Of a stretch of DNA of 64,000 bases, positions 44,257-55,836 are shown one piece after another. The stretch comes from Galeopsis tetrahit (Eukaryota > Streptophyta > Magnoliopsida > Lamiales > Lamiaceae), in assembly GCA_963675135.1 (NCBI GenBank), contig OY776129.1:73439348-73503347 (forward strand). The letters are read 5' to 3'. Under the pieces are notes generated by a model. The model was given only the letters and a program-made list of their open reading frames with translations. It made no database searches and was not told the origin of the DNA. The translations under genes and the position numbers were made by a program. Positions within the stretch are counted from its first letter, which is position 1; each line of letters begins with the position of its first letter.

Positions 44257-44849
44257 TGTAGATTGGTGACCGGGTCGGGTCGGATTCAAAGTAGAAGAAA
44301 AATCCTCGAAAGACCATATAAATAATATATACAATCTTGTTTGTTTCTCCTAATGAATAGACGGTTTAGTTATTATACAACTATTATCATTGTACCTCTT
44401 TGAAAATTAATTATTTAAAATTCTTATAATTAATAACTACTTAGACGCATTAATATTTTAAAAAGATTGGAAGGACGTGTCGGTAAATAGTGAGCATTGA
44501 ATAATAATATATACTTGTAATATGAAATATTTTATTAATAGTGAAGACAAATTTTAGGTGATACGGATCAATTATCATACATTTAAATAGATTGATCGAC
44601 CTAAATTATTTGTCGAATATAGCTTTCTCAAAATATATGAAATTATGAATACACATACATACATACATACGGAATGGTTACCCTTAAACATCGATAGATT
44701 CTAAGCGAGAATGATTGGCTAAAGTTTGCAAAAGATTGAGAAAAATGTGGAGGCCAACACAAAACTATAGGCCCGATAAGAGTTTGAGGCCCGACCCAAA
44801 CTGTAGGCCCAATAACAGGAGAGTCCAATGAAAACTATTGGTCCAATAA
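44242..44849 (+). repeat. Second copy of the 608-bp duplicated segment
   Basis: Identical by eye to 37266-37873. Its right flank continues with further AGGCCCAA words (TAGTGAAGGCCCAACCC), which looks like the original context, whereas the first copy is followed by foreign sequence. It supplies the stop codon of the extra copia ORF at its left edge. Confidence 0.93.
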
Positions 44850-45158
44850 TAGTGAAGGCCCAACCCAAACCTGAGGCCCAATTTGTTTTAGAGGTGCAAA
44901 TGGCGCAGGCTATATAACCCTCCAACTTTGTTAAATCTATTCTCCCTCCATTTATTAATTTAATATTCATGTCAAATACATAACCTACTCTTTTAATAAA
45001 ATAACCATGATAAATACACTCTCCCTCCACTTTCAAGCCCTAACCCTAATAACACCGCCGCCGCCACCACCTGCAGCGACAAACACCACCACCTAAATAG
45101 TTTCTAACAGTATCAAACATAAAAAAAAATACACAGAAATTTAAATATATATATATAC

Positions 45159-45340
45159 GACAAACCAGTGTCGATAGTATGCATTATTGTCGACAATAGT
45201 GCATCTATTCGACATTGGTTTGTCGAAAAACTCTAAAAAAAATCGACAATATTTGATCGAATATATGCACTATTGTCGACAAAAAAAATTAACGACAATA
45301 GTGCATCTAATCGACACAGGTTTGTCGAAATTAAAAAAAA
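45159..45340. repeat. GTCGAC palindrome cluster
   Basis: CGACAAACCAGTGTCGA, ATTGTCGACAATAGTGCATC and related inverted words alternate across 180 bases, ending ACAGGTTTGTCG. The set matches the cluster around the perfect palindrome at 26270-26303, supporting one transposon family. Confidence 0.75.
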
Positions 45341-45849
45341 TTTAAAAAACCTACATGCTCGAGAATGGTGACGGGAAGAAAGCCTATCTGCTCAGGTAGG
45401 AGCGGTTGGGCGGCCACGAAGATGGATGGGGAGGCAGGCGTCGGTAGGAGTGGCTGGGCGGCCGCGGCGGGAGGCGACAACGGCCACGAGAATGAATGGG
45501 GGTGGAGAAGGCGGCGGCGTGGGGAAGGGGTACGGGTAGGGGTGGGTGATTCGGGTGGAAGTTACACGTTTTAGATGCATATTTGAAGCTCAATTGATGT
45601 TGATTTCATGGAATTATACATTGAATAGGATTGTTTAAGCCGAAATGAGAGAAAGGTTGTGTTTTGTCGATTTTGTAGGAAATACGATGGAATTTGGAGC
45701 AAAACACATACCACAAGTGATCGGTCCGGAAAGAGGAGTGCACGGTTGGATTCGTCTCGAAAAACGGAGTGGATTAGCCAAAGGAATCAAGTCAATCCGA
45801 CATCCGAGGCGAAGATTAAACAAGGAAACGAGAGGACGTGCCAAAGGAC

Positions 45850-46100
45850 AAACGGCCGGGTAGATTCCACACGACCGGGTAGAATCGACCCGGCCGGGTC
45901 ATTTCAACTCGGCCAAGGTTAAAAAGGCATTGGCTTCGTATTTGGCCCGGGTGGGATTCGACCCGGGCAAAGCCAAAAATCTATGAGCTTCGTTTTGTGC
46001 CCGGGTGAAACCCACCCGGCCGGGTGGATTCGACCCGGGCAAGGCCCAAAGTTGTGTTGGTTCGTGTTTTGGCCGGGTGGGAGCCACCCGGCCGGGTCGC
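45850..46100. repeat. CCGGGT/ACCCGG inverted-word field
   Basis: More than ten CCGGGT or ACCCGG hexamers, often paired as GACCCGGCCGGGT, inside an otherwise AT-rich setting. It can fold into several GC-rich hairpins and is dense in CpG, so it is likely a target of methylation. Confidence 0.8.
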
Positions 46101-46684
46101 ATTGAGTTCGGGGTATTTCGGCAATTTTTCCAATTTCGAAGGGCTAAAGTGCAAAAACTCATTTTTGGAATTCTTGCAACATATAAAAGGAGCCCTATTT
46201 CAGTTTTTGAAGATATACAACACCTTGGAGAGCAATTCACACACAATCACACATAGTTATAGGTGTTTTTCATATTTTTGCAATTTCATTTCATAGATAG
46301 CTTAGATTCTTGTTTATTTCAACAATCCAAGTGAAGATTACCATTGGGCTTTGTAAGTAATAGAAGTTTGTAGCCACATTTCAAGTTTTAAGGTGATATC
46401 TCTTTAATTCTCATTTCAATTTCCCAATTCTCTTATTTCTTGCATTTGATTTCTTAATTGTGATGGAATTTGTGATTTCTTGCATTCTAGCCATGGATTT
46501 CTATCTTAGAGCCATGGGCTAAGTCTTAATTGCCTAGGGTGTTGAAGTTTTGGTGGTTAAGTGGTGTAATTATGGATTAATTGCATGATTAGCTTAGGAA
46601 TTGGGTGTATATGCTTCTAGTGTGGTAATTTGCATGATTCAATTGGTTAATTGTTGGGATATGAATTCTAGAACAAGTCCTACA

Positions 46685-47931
46685 TGATGATTAAAAGATT
46701 AAAAGATGAAGTTTTGATAAGCCAAAAGTAGTTTGAATATTTTCTAAGTGTTGACTAATCTAGTCTAGTTGAGTTGAAGTCATCTTGAACAGACCAGTAG
46801 AGTTCACATGAAATACAAGTACTGTTTTATATTAAAAGATAAGTACGGATTTATAAGTACTTCATATGTGCTATTCATATATGTATTAGATTGTTATTGA
46901 GCTATGATAATTGTTGTATAGAGCTCATGATTTTTTAATGTAATAGATAGATTGATTGTATAGTTTATAAGTTGACTAAGCTACAAGCTTAATGTAATGT
47001 AATAGTCTTGTTAGGATTAGAATAGTTTTCTACTGAAGATCGCACGTGAAGATTGAAGAAGAAGAGTTGAAGTCTACTACTCAAGACTGGTGGACTACAA
47101 GACAAGTGCATCTACTAGACTACACAAGACAAGTCAACTTGAAGTTAGTTACAACAACGCGTGTAAAGATAAGAATGAAGAAGTTAGTTATGGGAATAAC
47201 TAATTTGTAACAAGAAACGCGTGGATTGATAAGAAGTTTCAGTTAAAAGTTAGTTTTCAAGAAGAGTTGGTTACAACTACCTGAGTTCTTGAAGATTGAA
47301 GTCTATAAATACTTCAAGGTGTTGATCATTTAAAGACTACTGCAACTACGCATACTGAAGCTACATACTGAAGATATACTGAAGATTACTCACAGAGTTC
47401 ATTAAAGTTCAGGAAGATAGTCAGAAGTGAAGTGAAGAATCAGAAGACTACAACTGAATAAGTTTTTAGTTTTTGTTGTTTTATCAAGGTGCTAGATACT
47501 TGTTAAATTTCTAGTTAGATCATAGACATATCTGGTGGTATAGTCTTAGAAGATCTAAGTCTTCTTCTTGGGACTTAAAATCACAGGAAAATACACTTTG
47601 TACTCGATTGGAAGAGTTTAGTGGAAACATCACAACTGGGTTTGTGAGAGTGGACGTAGACAAGTTATCGAACCACTATAAATTGTTTGTGTTGTTTACT
47701 GTTTTAATTGCTTAACTGTTTAATTGTTTACATACTTAACTGAACAAGACAAGTTGAGTGTAGAACAGAGTTCTCGAATTTTGAAGTTGAGTATAAACTT
47801 AGATTGGGCTCATTGTTAATTTCGTTATTCCGCATATTGTATTCTGATATTTCGATAGATTTTTGAAAAGTCTATTCACCCCCCTCTAGACATTTTCACT
47901 AGCTTACTCGTTATTAACTCAACTTTGGGGA
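46685..47931 (+). mobile_element. Probable solo LTR of a SIRE-type copia element
   Basis: Flanked by CCTACA on both sides (46679-46684 and 47932-47937). The right part has TCTATTCACCCCCCTCTAGA, a stretch typical of SIRE/Maximus LTRs just before their 3' end, and TATAAAT at 47304-47310 as a possible promoter. The 3' end does not read CA, so the exact boundary or a few bases of internal sequence remain uncertain. It could be related to the headless copia at 38121-44241, but that cannot be shown without its LTR. Confidence 0.6.
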
Positions 47932-48298
47932 CCTACATTAATTCACCCTATTAGCTAGCATTCTTAGTTGTGTCGATTTCAACGACCGTATTGGGTTGCA
48001 TGATTAGGAATGTGTGTATGAGCTTGAATTAATCGATTAGAACTAACATAGTACTTAGCTACACCGACCGGGGGTTAGTTGCTTAGATAGATGACGCTAG
48101 ACACTAGTCGATTAGAGGTCGTCTATTAGATTAGTGAAAGGGCGTCTCATAAACATTAGTAACCGTGTTGAACGTGTTTATGAGACACTATCCTAAGATC
48201 TTATGGCATTGATTAGACGATATAATTGCTAGTTAATGCACGTGTTCACCTAGGCCTCACAAGGGATTGGTCGACACACACGAGTGATAGCCTTTAGC

Positions 48299-49145
48299 TA
48301 GACATGCGCAAAACCGAACCGTCAAACCGGCCAACCGGCCAAACCGCCGGTTTGGCAAACCGCCGGTTACGGTTTAAAAACCGAACCGTAACCGGAAAAT
48401 GGCGGTTCGGTTACGGTTTGGCTTTCTCGAAACCGCCGGTTTACGGTTAACCGCCGATTTCCCGGTTTAACTGCCGGTTTTCCGGTTTAACCACCTTTTT
48501 TTTTTTTTTAATATTAATAGTTGCCTGCAGGGCCCTGCACCCTACGCGCATATACTTGTAAATTCCTGCTGCCTGCTTATGTCCAATGTAGCTGTAATAG
48601 TGAAATGTAGGCTATGATAGTCTATGTGTGTAGTCAAGTCAAGTCTATATAGCTAAGGTAAGTAAGACTAGTCACGGTTGCAGGCTTTGTATATGATGGT
48701 GGAGTAAGTTTTATGAAAACAATTACTACAGAAAGAAGAAAGAAGCAATATACAAGTGCCCTTAAGCTTCTGAATTAATTTTCAAGCGTCTGGTAAGAAT
48801 TTAATCTCCATGTTTTGAACTCCAAGTTTTGTGGTTAGTTTCTTTGAATCTCTTCATCTTTAAAAATCTTTAGCGTATATGTAAATGTAGTTAAATAATG
48901 AGGGCGTGGAAGCATCTCTATTCTCTACTGCAGGTGGAATATGGGTGAAATGGGCTTGGAGTAAAAAGCCATGGTTAAAAAAAAAAAAAAAACCGTCTGA
49001 ACCGCCGGTTCGGTTTTGAACCGGCGGTTCGAAAACCGTAACCGTAACCGCGATTTGGCAGTTCGGTTTCGGTTAACGATTTTGCAAAACCGAAACCGCC
49101 GGTTTGTAACCGTAACCGGCGGTTTTGGGCGCTTGAACATGTCTA
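48299..49145. mobile_element. Non-autonomous hAT element (847 bp)
   Basis: TAGACATG and its complement CATGTCTA form the tips, flanked by an exact 8-bp target duplication CCTTTAGC at 48291-48298 and 49146-49153. Both ends are packed with AACCGCCGGTT and CGGTTTGGC inverted words, about 200 bp on the left and 140 bp on the right. The middle is unrelated AT-rich DNA without coding capacity. Eight bases is diagnostic of hAT. Confidence 0.9.
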
Positions 49146-49476
49146 CCTTTAGCTCTACCCAACGCATTAGGTTTAACTTGTGTATTTTTGCCCAATAATT
49201 CACCACACAACCTACAAAATGGATACACCCGAGGCAATACCTTCTCACCTTGCACTTTCGAAAGGAAGTTATATATCGTGTTATTGCTTTTGTTCGTTTT
49301 TTCGTGTTTAGTTCATCTAGTTTAGTACTTGTTTTTATATTCCCGAAAATCCAAACAAACAAGTTTAGTTACTACAATGGCATGATAACTTGCAACTTTA
49401 GGGATTCATTGGCACTTAATTAAATCCTTGGAACGAAATTCTACTTGGGAAAACTTATCCAAAAATACGAACAAGT

Positions 49477-50006
49477 CAGTGGGAATGGGTCAAGCTACCC
49501 GATAGGGGCCTATGGCTCGGCCTATTAAAGTTCGGCTCGACTCGGCTCGTTTAATAAACAAGTTGGGCTCAAGCTTTTTTAAAAGACTATTTAGTTAAAT
49601 AAACTAGGCTTGAGCTTTTTCGTAGGCCATTCAAGACCAACTGGACTATTTAATTTAATATATATATATATATACATATATAAAAATATAAATAAATATC
49701 TAATATATTATGGTATTATACTTAAATATAGAAAACATTTATCTTAAATACGAGTATCCAATATATATAATTTCTAACTAGAAAGTATTAAACGATATAA
49801 TTCGTGAAATTTTTTATAATTTGATAGGACTAAAAAGGCCTTTAAAAGGCTTTCGGGTCCGACCTATTTATTAAAAACGTCATGTCAAACCTTAAAAAAA
49901 AAGCCTATGACAGGCCATGGACCAGACTCGGGCCTAAAAAATATTTAACATGCCAGACTTTTTTTTGTAAAGCCTACCTAGGCCTGGCCTGGCCATTCCC
50001 ACCCCT
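49477..50006. mobile_element. hAT-like MITE
   Basis: Left tip CAGTGGGAATGGGTCAAGC and right tip complementary to AGGGGTGGGAATGGCCAGGC are inverted copies with a few mismatches. The GGGTGGGAATGG tip is common among plant hAT MITEs. A target duplication could not be matched. Confidence 0.55.
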
Positions 50007-50344
50007 AGGTATGGGCAACGCCGTGGGGAAAGGAGGTGGGCGGGGTTGTGCAGAATGAAGAAAAGAGAGAGAAAAAGAAAATTAAGGTTATAGTTTTCAT
50101 TGGGGGGGGAGGGGAGAAGAGTATCTATAATTTAAATTAAATGTGTAAAAGGACATAGTATGTATTTTAGGGGAAATACATCTAACATTTGACACATTAA
50201 GGGGGTACGAAAATCAGGGGAGTATATTGAACAAGGTTAGAGGGGTATATAGCCAGGGTCGGTGCAAATAACCTAACCCGGAGGTGGATGCTCTCCAAAT
50301 AATACACTATACAAGCCCATTAAAGGCATTATAAGTTATACTAA

Positions 50345-51303
50345 GGGCGTGGTTATACACACCCACCAACCTATTGAGGACACCCACCGGATGAGGACAC
50401 ACACCCTAGATGAGGACACCCATGCGGAAATCTCAAAAATACCTCTCTTATTTCAAACCCTATTTAAATCCTTATCTTCCCTATTTCTCACATTTTCACA
50501 CAAAGGTACACCCACCTCCCCCTCCTACCCAATCGGCGCCGCCGCCGCCCACCTCCACTCCCAAGCGGCGGCGCCGCCCACCTCCCCTCCCTCCAGTCCG
50601 CGTTGCCGCCCGCCCCCGCCCCCACGGTGCCCTCCTCCCAACAGCGCGCCGTTCGCACCCCTCTTCCGTCCTCTCCTCTCTGGCGCCATCTCCCTCCCGC
50701 CGCCGCAGCGACGCCGCTGCTTTGAAGAAGGACGCGGCCGCCGTCTCTCCTCCCAGCGACACGGCCGTTCGCACTCATTCTCCCTTGTTCCTCTCCGCCA
50801 ACATCTCCCCTCGCCGCTCCAGGTAAGGTTAGGTTTCTGAAATTTTCGAAATTAGGGTTTTTTCAGTTTGTGATATTATTTTCGAACAACTGATGTTTGT
50901 TCATGAAAAAATTTCGAATAATTTATATATGTTGGGGAAAAAATTTCGAACAATTTGTATATTGTTTATGATTTTTTTTTGGACATATTGAGATGGGTGG
51001 GTAAAAACTTTCGAAACATTTTAACTTTGTTTGGTTAATATTTTCGAACACCTTAAGAATTTTTTTGTTTTTTGTTGAAATTTTGTGTTTTTTAAGAGTT
51101 TTTTTTGTTGAAGTACGTTGTTTGTGTTTGGTGATGATGGTGGGTATGATTTTGGAGTGAAATGGAATGAGTGGGTGTACTCATCCTCGATTTTTTTTTT
51201 AAATTTCACACGAGGGCTAAATGTGACATTTTACATGTCTTGAAAGGAGAAAAAAATGTTTGGTGGGTGTACTCAATAGGTTGGTGTGTGTATAACCGCG
51301 CCC
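50345..51303. mobile_element. Non-autonomous Mutator-like element, family 1, second copy
   Basis: Left tip GGGCGTGGTTATACACACCC and right tip complementary to GGGCGCGGTTATACACACAC, both followed inward by CACCCACC and CTATTGAG words, as in the copy at 5413-7145. The flanks TATACTAA (50337-50344, 51304-51311) are an exact 8-bp duplication; a 9-bp reading has one mismatch. The interior has a GC-rich block ending in a splice-donor-like site, then TTCGAA-rich DNA. No transposase. Confidence 0.85.
50510..50822 (+). other. GC-rich, possibly captured exon-like block
   Basis: About 310 bases, far richer in G+C than the surroundings, open in more than one frame (Pro/Ala/Arg-rich products of low complexity). 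It ends CGCTCCAG followed by GTAAGGTTAGG, a strong splice-donor context. This is how a captured first exon looks in Pack-MULEs. No protein domain is recognisable, so the donor gene is unknown and a protein product is not claimed. Confidence 0.4.
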
Positions 51304-51311
51304 TATACTAA

Positions 51312-51865
51312 CTCAGTATTAATTTGCTACGGCCCAAATTGAGGTTTGAATGTGGCCCAAGGTGAAGGTGATGTACAACAGTCTCATGCTCAGATAGTCA
51401 GATTCGATAACATCCATTTTTCTTCATTTTATTATGCAAAATAAATAATGACTTATTAAAGTTTTTTTTTTTTTTTTTTAATTTTTTTGAGGGTAATGTG
51501 ACTTATTAAAGTTTAAGTGTTCTAATTATGCAAATATATATATATATATATATATATAAATTATAAAATAAATTAAGGTTAAAGGCCCAGAAAGTTTAGG
51601 AAATTAAAAATCCATTACATAAAGAATCAATTAATTCAAACAAGCATATAACATGTGAACCTAGCTAGTCAATTAATAATTAATTCGTTCTAAAATTTAT
51701 AACTATATTCACAATTTGGCTACTCTATGTTTCAAAGTTGACATATTTTTCAACATCTGAATATTTTCTGTTCTATATTATATGATCGACGTTTTTATAA
51801 TTTGTAGTTTTTTATATTCCACTACTCTACCTGGTATATGGAGTATATTTTTTCTTCTCAATTTA
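51312..51865. other. AT-rich intergenic with microsatellite
   Basis: Contains a TA dinucleotide run at about 51535-51558 and poly-T near 51461. Nothing else seen. Confidence 0.5.
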
Positions 51866-52440
51866 GTTGGACTAATTTTGAATTTGATCCTAATGAATAC
51901 ACATTTTGATTTTAATTTCATAAGTTGATTTAAAATTTAAATTCAATCCAATTATCTGCTATTGGAGATAAATGAACAAGTCAAATCTTTATTATATATA
52001 TATATTTATTGTATTTCCCGCATGGCATTTTTTAGTGTTTGTTTATATTAAATGGGTATAGGGTATGGATTGAATTAAATTTAACGATTGGATCATGTGT
52101 CGGATCAAATAAAACGGGTCGAGCCAAATAAAATTTGGCCTAGATTTAAACATGTGCTCCAAAAAAAAATTTGGCCGGGCCTGTTTTTATTTGACTCGAC
52201 TCACGACTTGATAGTTAATTTTAATTCAACACATGACTTATATCCATTTAATATAAACAAACACTAAAAAATACCATGTGACAAATATAATAAATAAATA
52301 TATATATATTAAATAATTTGTCGGTTCATTTATCTGCAATAGTAGATAATTGGACTGAATTTAAATTTTGAATTAATTTATGGAACTAAAATCAAAATGT
52401 ATATTTCATCGGGATCAAATTTAAAATTAGTCCATGCAAC
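51866..52440. mobile_element. Foldback element (575 bp)
   Basis: Almost the entire interval is one imperfect inverted repeat around a centre near 52150. Left words such as AATTATCTGCTATTGGAGAT, TTTTTTAGTGTTTGTTTATA and TTAAATGGGTATA recur on the right as complements, the second of them perfectly. The tips are GTTGGACTAATTTT on the left and the complement of GTTGCATGGACTAATTTT on the right. No ORF, and the target duplication is not clear. Confidence 0.8.
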
Positions 52441-55400
52441 AACTTTAATCCCAAAAATATAATTATTTTTACATTCAATAACATCATTATTTTATTCTCA
52501 ATTAAAATATAATATTGTTAAATAATAATTTATTTTATACATTAACTGATTAACACATGAATAATATTAGAGTCGAGATGATGTGGACGTATATTGTTAA
52601 AATAAAAACTTAAGATCATTATTTCATTAATTTATGGTAAAAGATTATGTACGTAATCAGCTGGACGAGTAGTGCCAAGTTTGCCACGTCATTGATGCTT
52701 AAAAGTTTAGAAGGGTTCACCTATCGAATATAAATAAACATATCGTAGGGTTTCTTAATTAATTATCATTCTTTTAAAAAATGAGGTTATTAATTTCAAT
52801 GGGTCATATATACAAGTCAAATTATTTTTATATATTGAACTTCCGTCCGTTTGTTTCATCCATATCTAATCGTAATTTCTTTTAAATATACAGTATTATG
52901 CATGAAAATAACTAGAGTAATCAAAGATTAGCCTAATAATATATAGAAAATTAGTCTCCTAATTAAAAAGATTAGCTAGCCAACTAGCACCATTGAAAAT
53001 AAAATAACCGATCGAGCTTTTAGAATACATTTCACTCATGTGTCATACTCATACAGTACAATAATCTACCTTGTAAACCCACTAAGTAAACAAGCAACTA
53101 AAATGTTCTAAAAAATTCACTCATCCAGGAATTTGTCTTTTTTTGTAGGCCGAATTATTTATTTTACCATTTAAGGAGGAGTTGTAGAGAGCTCACTAAA
53201 AAAAGATCAATTAACGAGAACTTTAAGTTTACGATAATTTTAGCGAGAGATAACATCCCTCGTCTGAATACTCCTCGCTCACTAAATGAATAACGAGAGT
53301 TTTTTTATAAATAAAAATCCTTACTAAACATGAATTAATTAAAAATGTGTGACTTGAATTTTAAACTCAGGTCACAAGCCTACCTTTCAACACGTATGGG
53401 CCACATTGGTATTTATTATCATTAGTGCAACCAGCTGGTAATAATTATTCAAATTAATAATATTTGTCTTCTCGCAATATATATAAATTATAAACAAAAC
53501 TAGCTAGATTGCGCGTACTTTAATACAACTTGTATGATACAATGCAAGATCATCTACAACAATATAAGGTATTATATTCATTTAAATAAAATAATAAGTA
53601 AATAAATAAAACTGGAAAAGGAGAGATAGGGACATTTTATCCCCCAATTAAAATTTGGTCACACACATACAATTTTACATTAAAGTATATTTAGTCATTT
53701 TGCGTAATCCCATCATTTTATTTGAACATTAACACTATAGTTACTATATAATCCCAAACAATATTTCTTTATCAATGGAAAGATGATATTTTGAAAATCT
53801 CCATTTAAAGATAAAATAAATGCGTTTATTCATATGTTTGGCATTATTTAAAATGGGGACGACAAAACATATGTATTATCCATACGTCTGTCCAAAAAAT
53901 TAAAAGGACAAAATTAATCAAATAAAATTAAAAGAAGTGCAGCAAAAGAATCACAAAGAATCCATTTAAAACAAATGGATGAAATTGCACAGTAATACAG
54001 TACAGTTAGTATTAATTTTCCATTAATCGCGAATTTTAGGGTAGTAGTCTGTGGATTAGTATGATGCTGCAAGTTAAGTCCTACAATTGTTTTAATTTTT
54101 TCATACAAAATTGTCATTACATTTTATTAAATTAAATTGAACCTCTTGATCATTTAGCCTTTATACTCCACAACACTTTCATTATATTTTGTAAGAAGTT
54201 TTGATAGGAATTAATATACAAGAATTAATTCCCACCCTCTCTACAAGTTCGGACTTTTAGATGAGACGGAATTCTTTCATGGTATCAGAACAAACCGGGC
54301 AAAATGACCTGGGTTCGATTCCTGTTGAAAGCACTTCACCCATTTAAATTGTCCACTCGATGGACCTCCTCCGGCCCAATATTTTTTAAATAGTTTATTA
54401 GTTGAATGATAAATGTCGGTAATTCATACAATACTTTTAAATATAAATGTACAAAACCTTTAAAACACTAAACTAATTATATATTTTTTTAAAAAATCAA
54501 TACTAAAATATTGTTAAATTTTAAGGAATTTTTTAGAGTCTTAAAGCAAAAATTTAGACAATAATCTCAAATACACTATCCATCTATATTGTTGACTCTA
54601 TTAAATATATATATGGAGTATTGCGAAACAAATTTGAGAAAAATACATGAAAAAAAATAAAATACTATGTATATTTCAAAATAAAAATAATATTTTTATC
54701 ACCACCCTTCAAATCATCATGTATTTACTCAAATTGTCATTCATTTTATTCATATACAATCAATTTATAAATAAGTGGATTCCGCAACACTCCGTAATAT
54801 CCTCAAATTCATGTATTTGTATTATTGTATATAAACAATCGATATTCATTAAAACTCGTAAAAATAAATCATGCATACATAATTTAAACGAAGAGAGTAA
54901 CAATTACCACAATATATACAATTTTTTTTAAGAGAAAACTTAGTATATTGGTGGGGGCAACTGGACCCTCTGGACCCCGTGTGGCTCCGTTCGTACCTAC
55001 TTACGAATAATAATAATAATAATAATAAACAACGTCGTTTTTCTTACTTTGGTTTCATCTGCATATTTTGTCAATTAGTTGAATTATTATTCTCTTGCGT
55101 CCCAACTATATATTAACGAAGTAATGAATATGATTTGAGCAATAATGAAGTACTATGCGACACCAACTTCATATTTTATGAGATTATTTTTTTAACCCCA
55201 CCCCATTTCCCATATTATTTCGATGGAAGAATTTTGTTCTCATTAATTAACACCATAATTACCCTATACTATTTCGATTGAAAAAAATTTCTCATTAATT
55301 AACACCATAATTACCCTATACTATTTCGATTGAAGAATTTTCAACCAAACACCCTTTAATAATGAATTTCTTATATACGAGTTTCAAATTAGCTCAGTTG

Positions 55401-55720
55401 CAATTTTTTCCGAATTCAAGAAGATTTAACTTCTATTATTGTACAAGCAAGTTAATGTAGACAGCTCGACCACAAAGTTTGAAAAGTTAACCTCCCGAAA
55501 CTGTTTTAATTCTTCATTTCAGCCAAAAAAAAAAAAAAAATCTTATAAAATTCAATATAATTTCACACATGGCAAATAATCGTGATGCAATATTAAAATA
55601 GGAAATTAGGCACAATTTTATATATTCAATACATTTATAAAATGAGATAAATATTATCCATGATAAATTAAGGGAGATATTAATTTTTCAAGAATTGAGT
55701 GAGTCACCTAGCTAGCTAGC
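52441..55720. other. Long AT-rich intergenic region
   Basis: No gene recognised. Minor items: a stretch at about 54275-54400 with ATGGTATCAGAACAAACC and GGGTTCGATTCC, which resembles either an LTR/primer-site junction or a tRNA-derived remnant; an AAT trinucleotide run at about 55005-55028; and a repeated ATTACCCTATACTATTTCGA near 55258 and 55310. Confidence 0.5.
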
Positions 55721-55728
55721 TATAAATA
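55721..55728 (+). promoter_or_regulatory. TATA box of the dehydrogenase gene
   Basis: TATAAATA directly follows a GCTAGCTAGC run, 109 bases before the ATG. This allows a leader of about 80 bases. Confidence 0.6.
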
Positions 55729-55836
55729 CGTAGCGACACAATATCTTGCTTACAATTGCCATCTTCAAGTTTTAATTTCTTCCTTTTGGTACCCGGCCAC
55801 AAAATTGAAAGAGATTAAATAGCAGAAATAAAAAAA

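Larger units (their letters stand above)
45573..49470. mobile_element. Probable Ty3/gypsy LTR remnant, split by nested elements
   Basis: Pieces at 45573-46684, 47938-48298 and 49154-49470 read as one sequence once the nested elements are removed. It contains a GC-rich field of CCGGGT and ACCCGG words (45850-46100), a TATAAAAGG at about 46185 in plus orientation, and GAACGAAATTCTACTTGGG at the right end, as in many plant gypsy LTRs. No coding domain is seen. The outer boundaries and target duplication are not resolved, so solo LTR is an inference. Confidence 0.45.
44902..50260. mobile_element. 5.36-kb family-2 MULE-like element with nested insertions
   Basis: Target duplication GGTGCAAAT at 44893-44901 and 50261-50269 (9 bp, Mutator type). 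The left tip is GGCGCAGGCTATATAACCCT and the right tip, read inward, GACCCTGGCTATATACCCCT. They match over most of the first 35 bases. The core of the element is only about 0.9 kb (44902 to about 45570 and about 50007-50260). The rest is later insertions: a Ty3/gypsy LTR, a copia LTR inside that, one hAT element inside the gypsy LTR and a second hAT-like MITE. No transposase is present. Confidence 0.75.

Noticed and set aside
37266..44849. Reading the 608-bp repeats as LTRs of the enclosed copia element
   Set aside because: No TG...CA ends, no primer binding site after the first copy and no polypurine tract before the second. Identity extends into the stop codon of the extra ORF, and the enclosed element lacks gag.
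48299..49145. CCGGTT-rich blocks as a CRISPR-like array
   Set aside because: Plant DNA, irregular spacing, and the blocks are the ends of a hAT element with an 8-bp target duplication.
54275..54400. Functional tRNA gene
   Set aside because: GGTTCGATTCC resembles a T-loop but no cloverleaf or acceptor pairing could be drawn; more likely a retroelement or SINE remnant.
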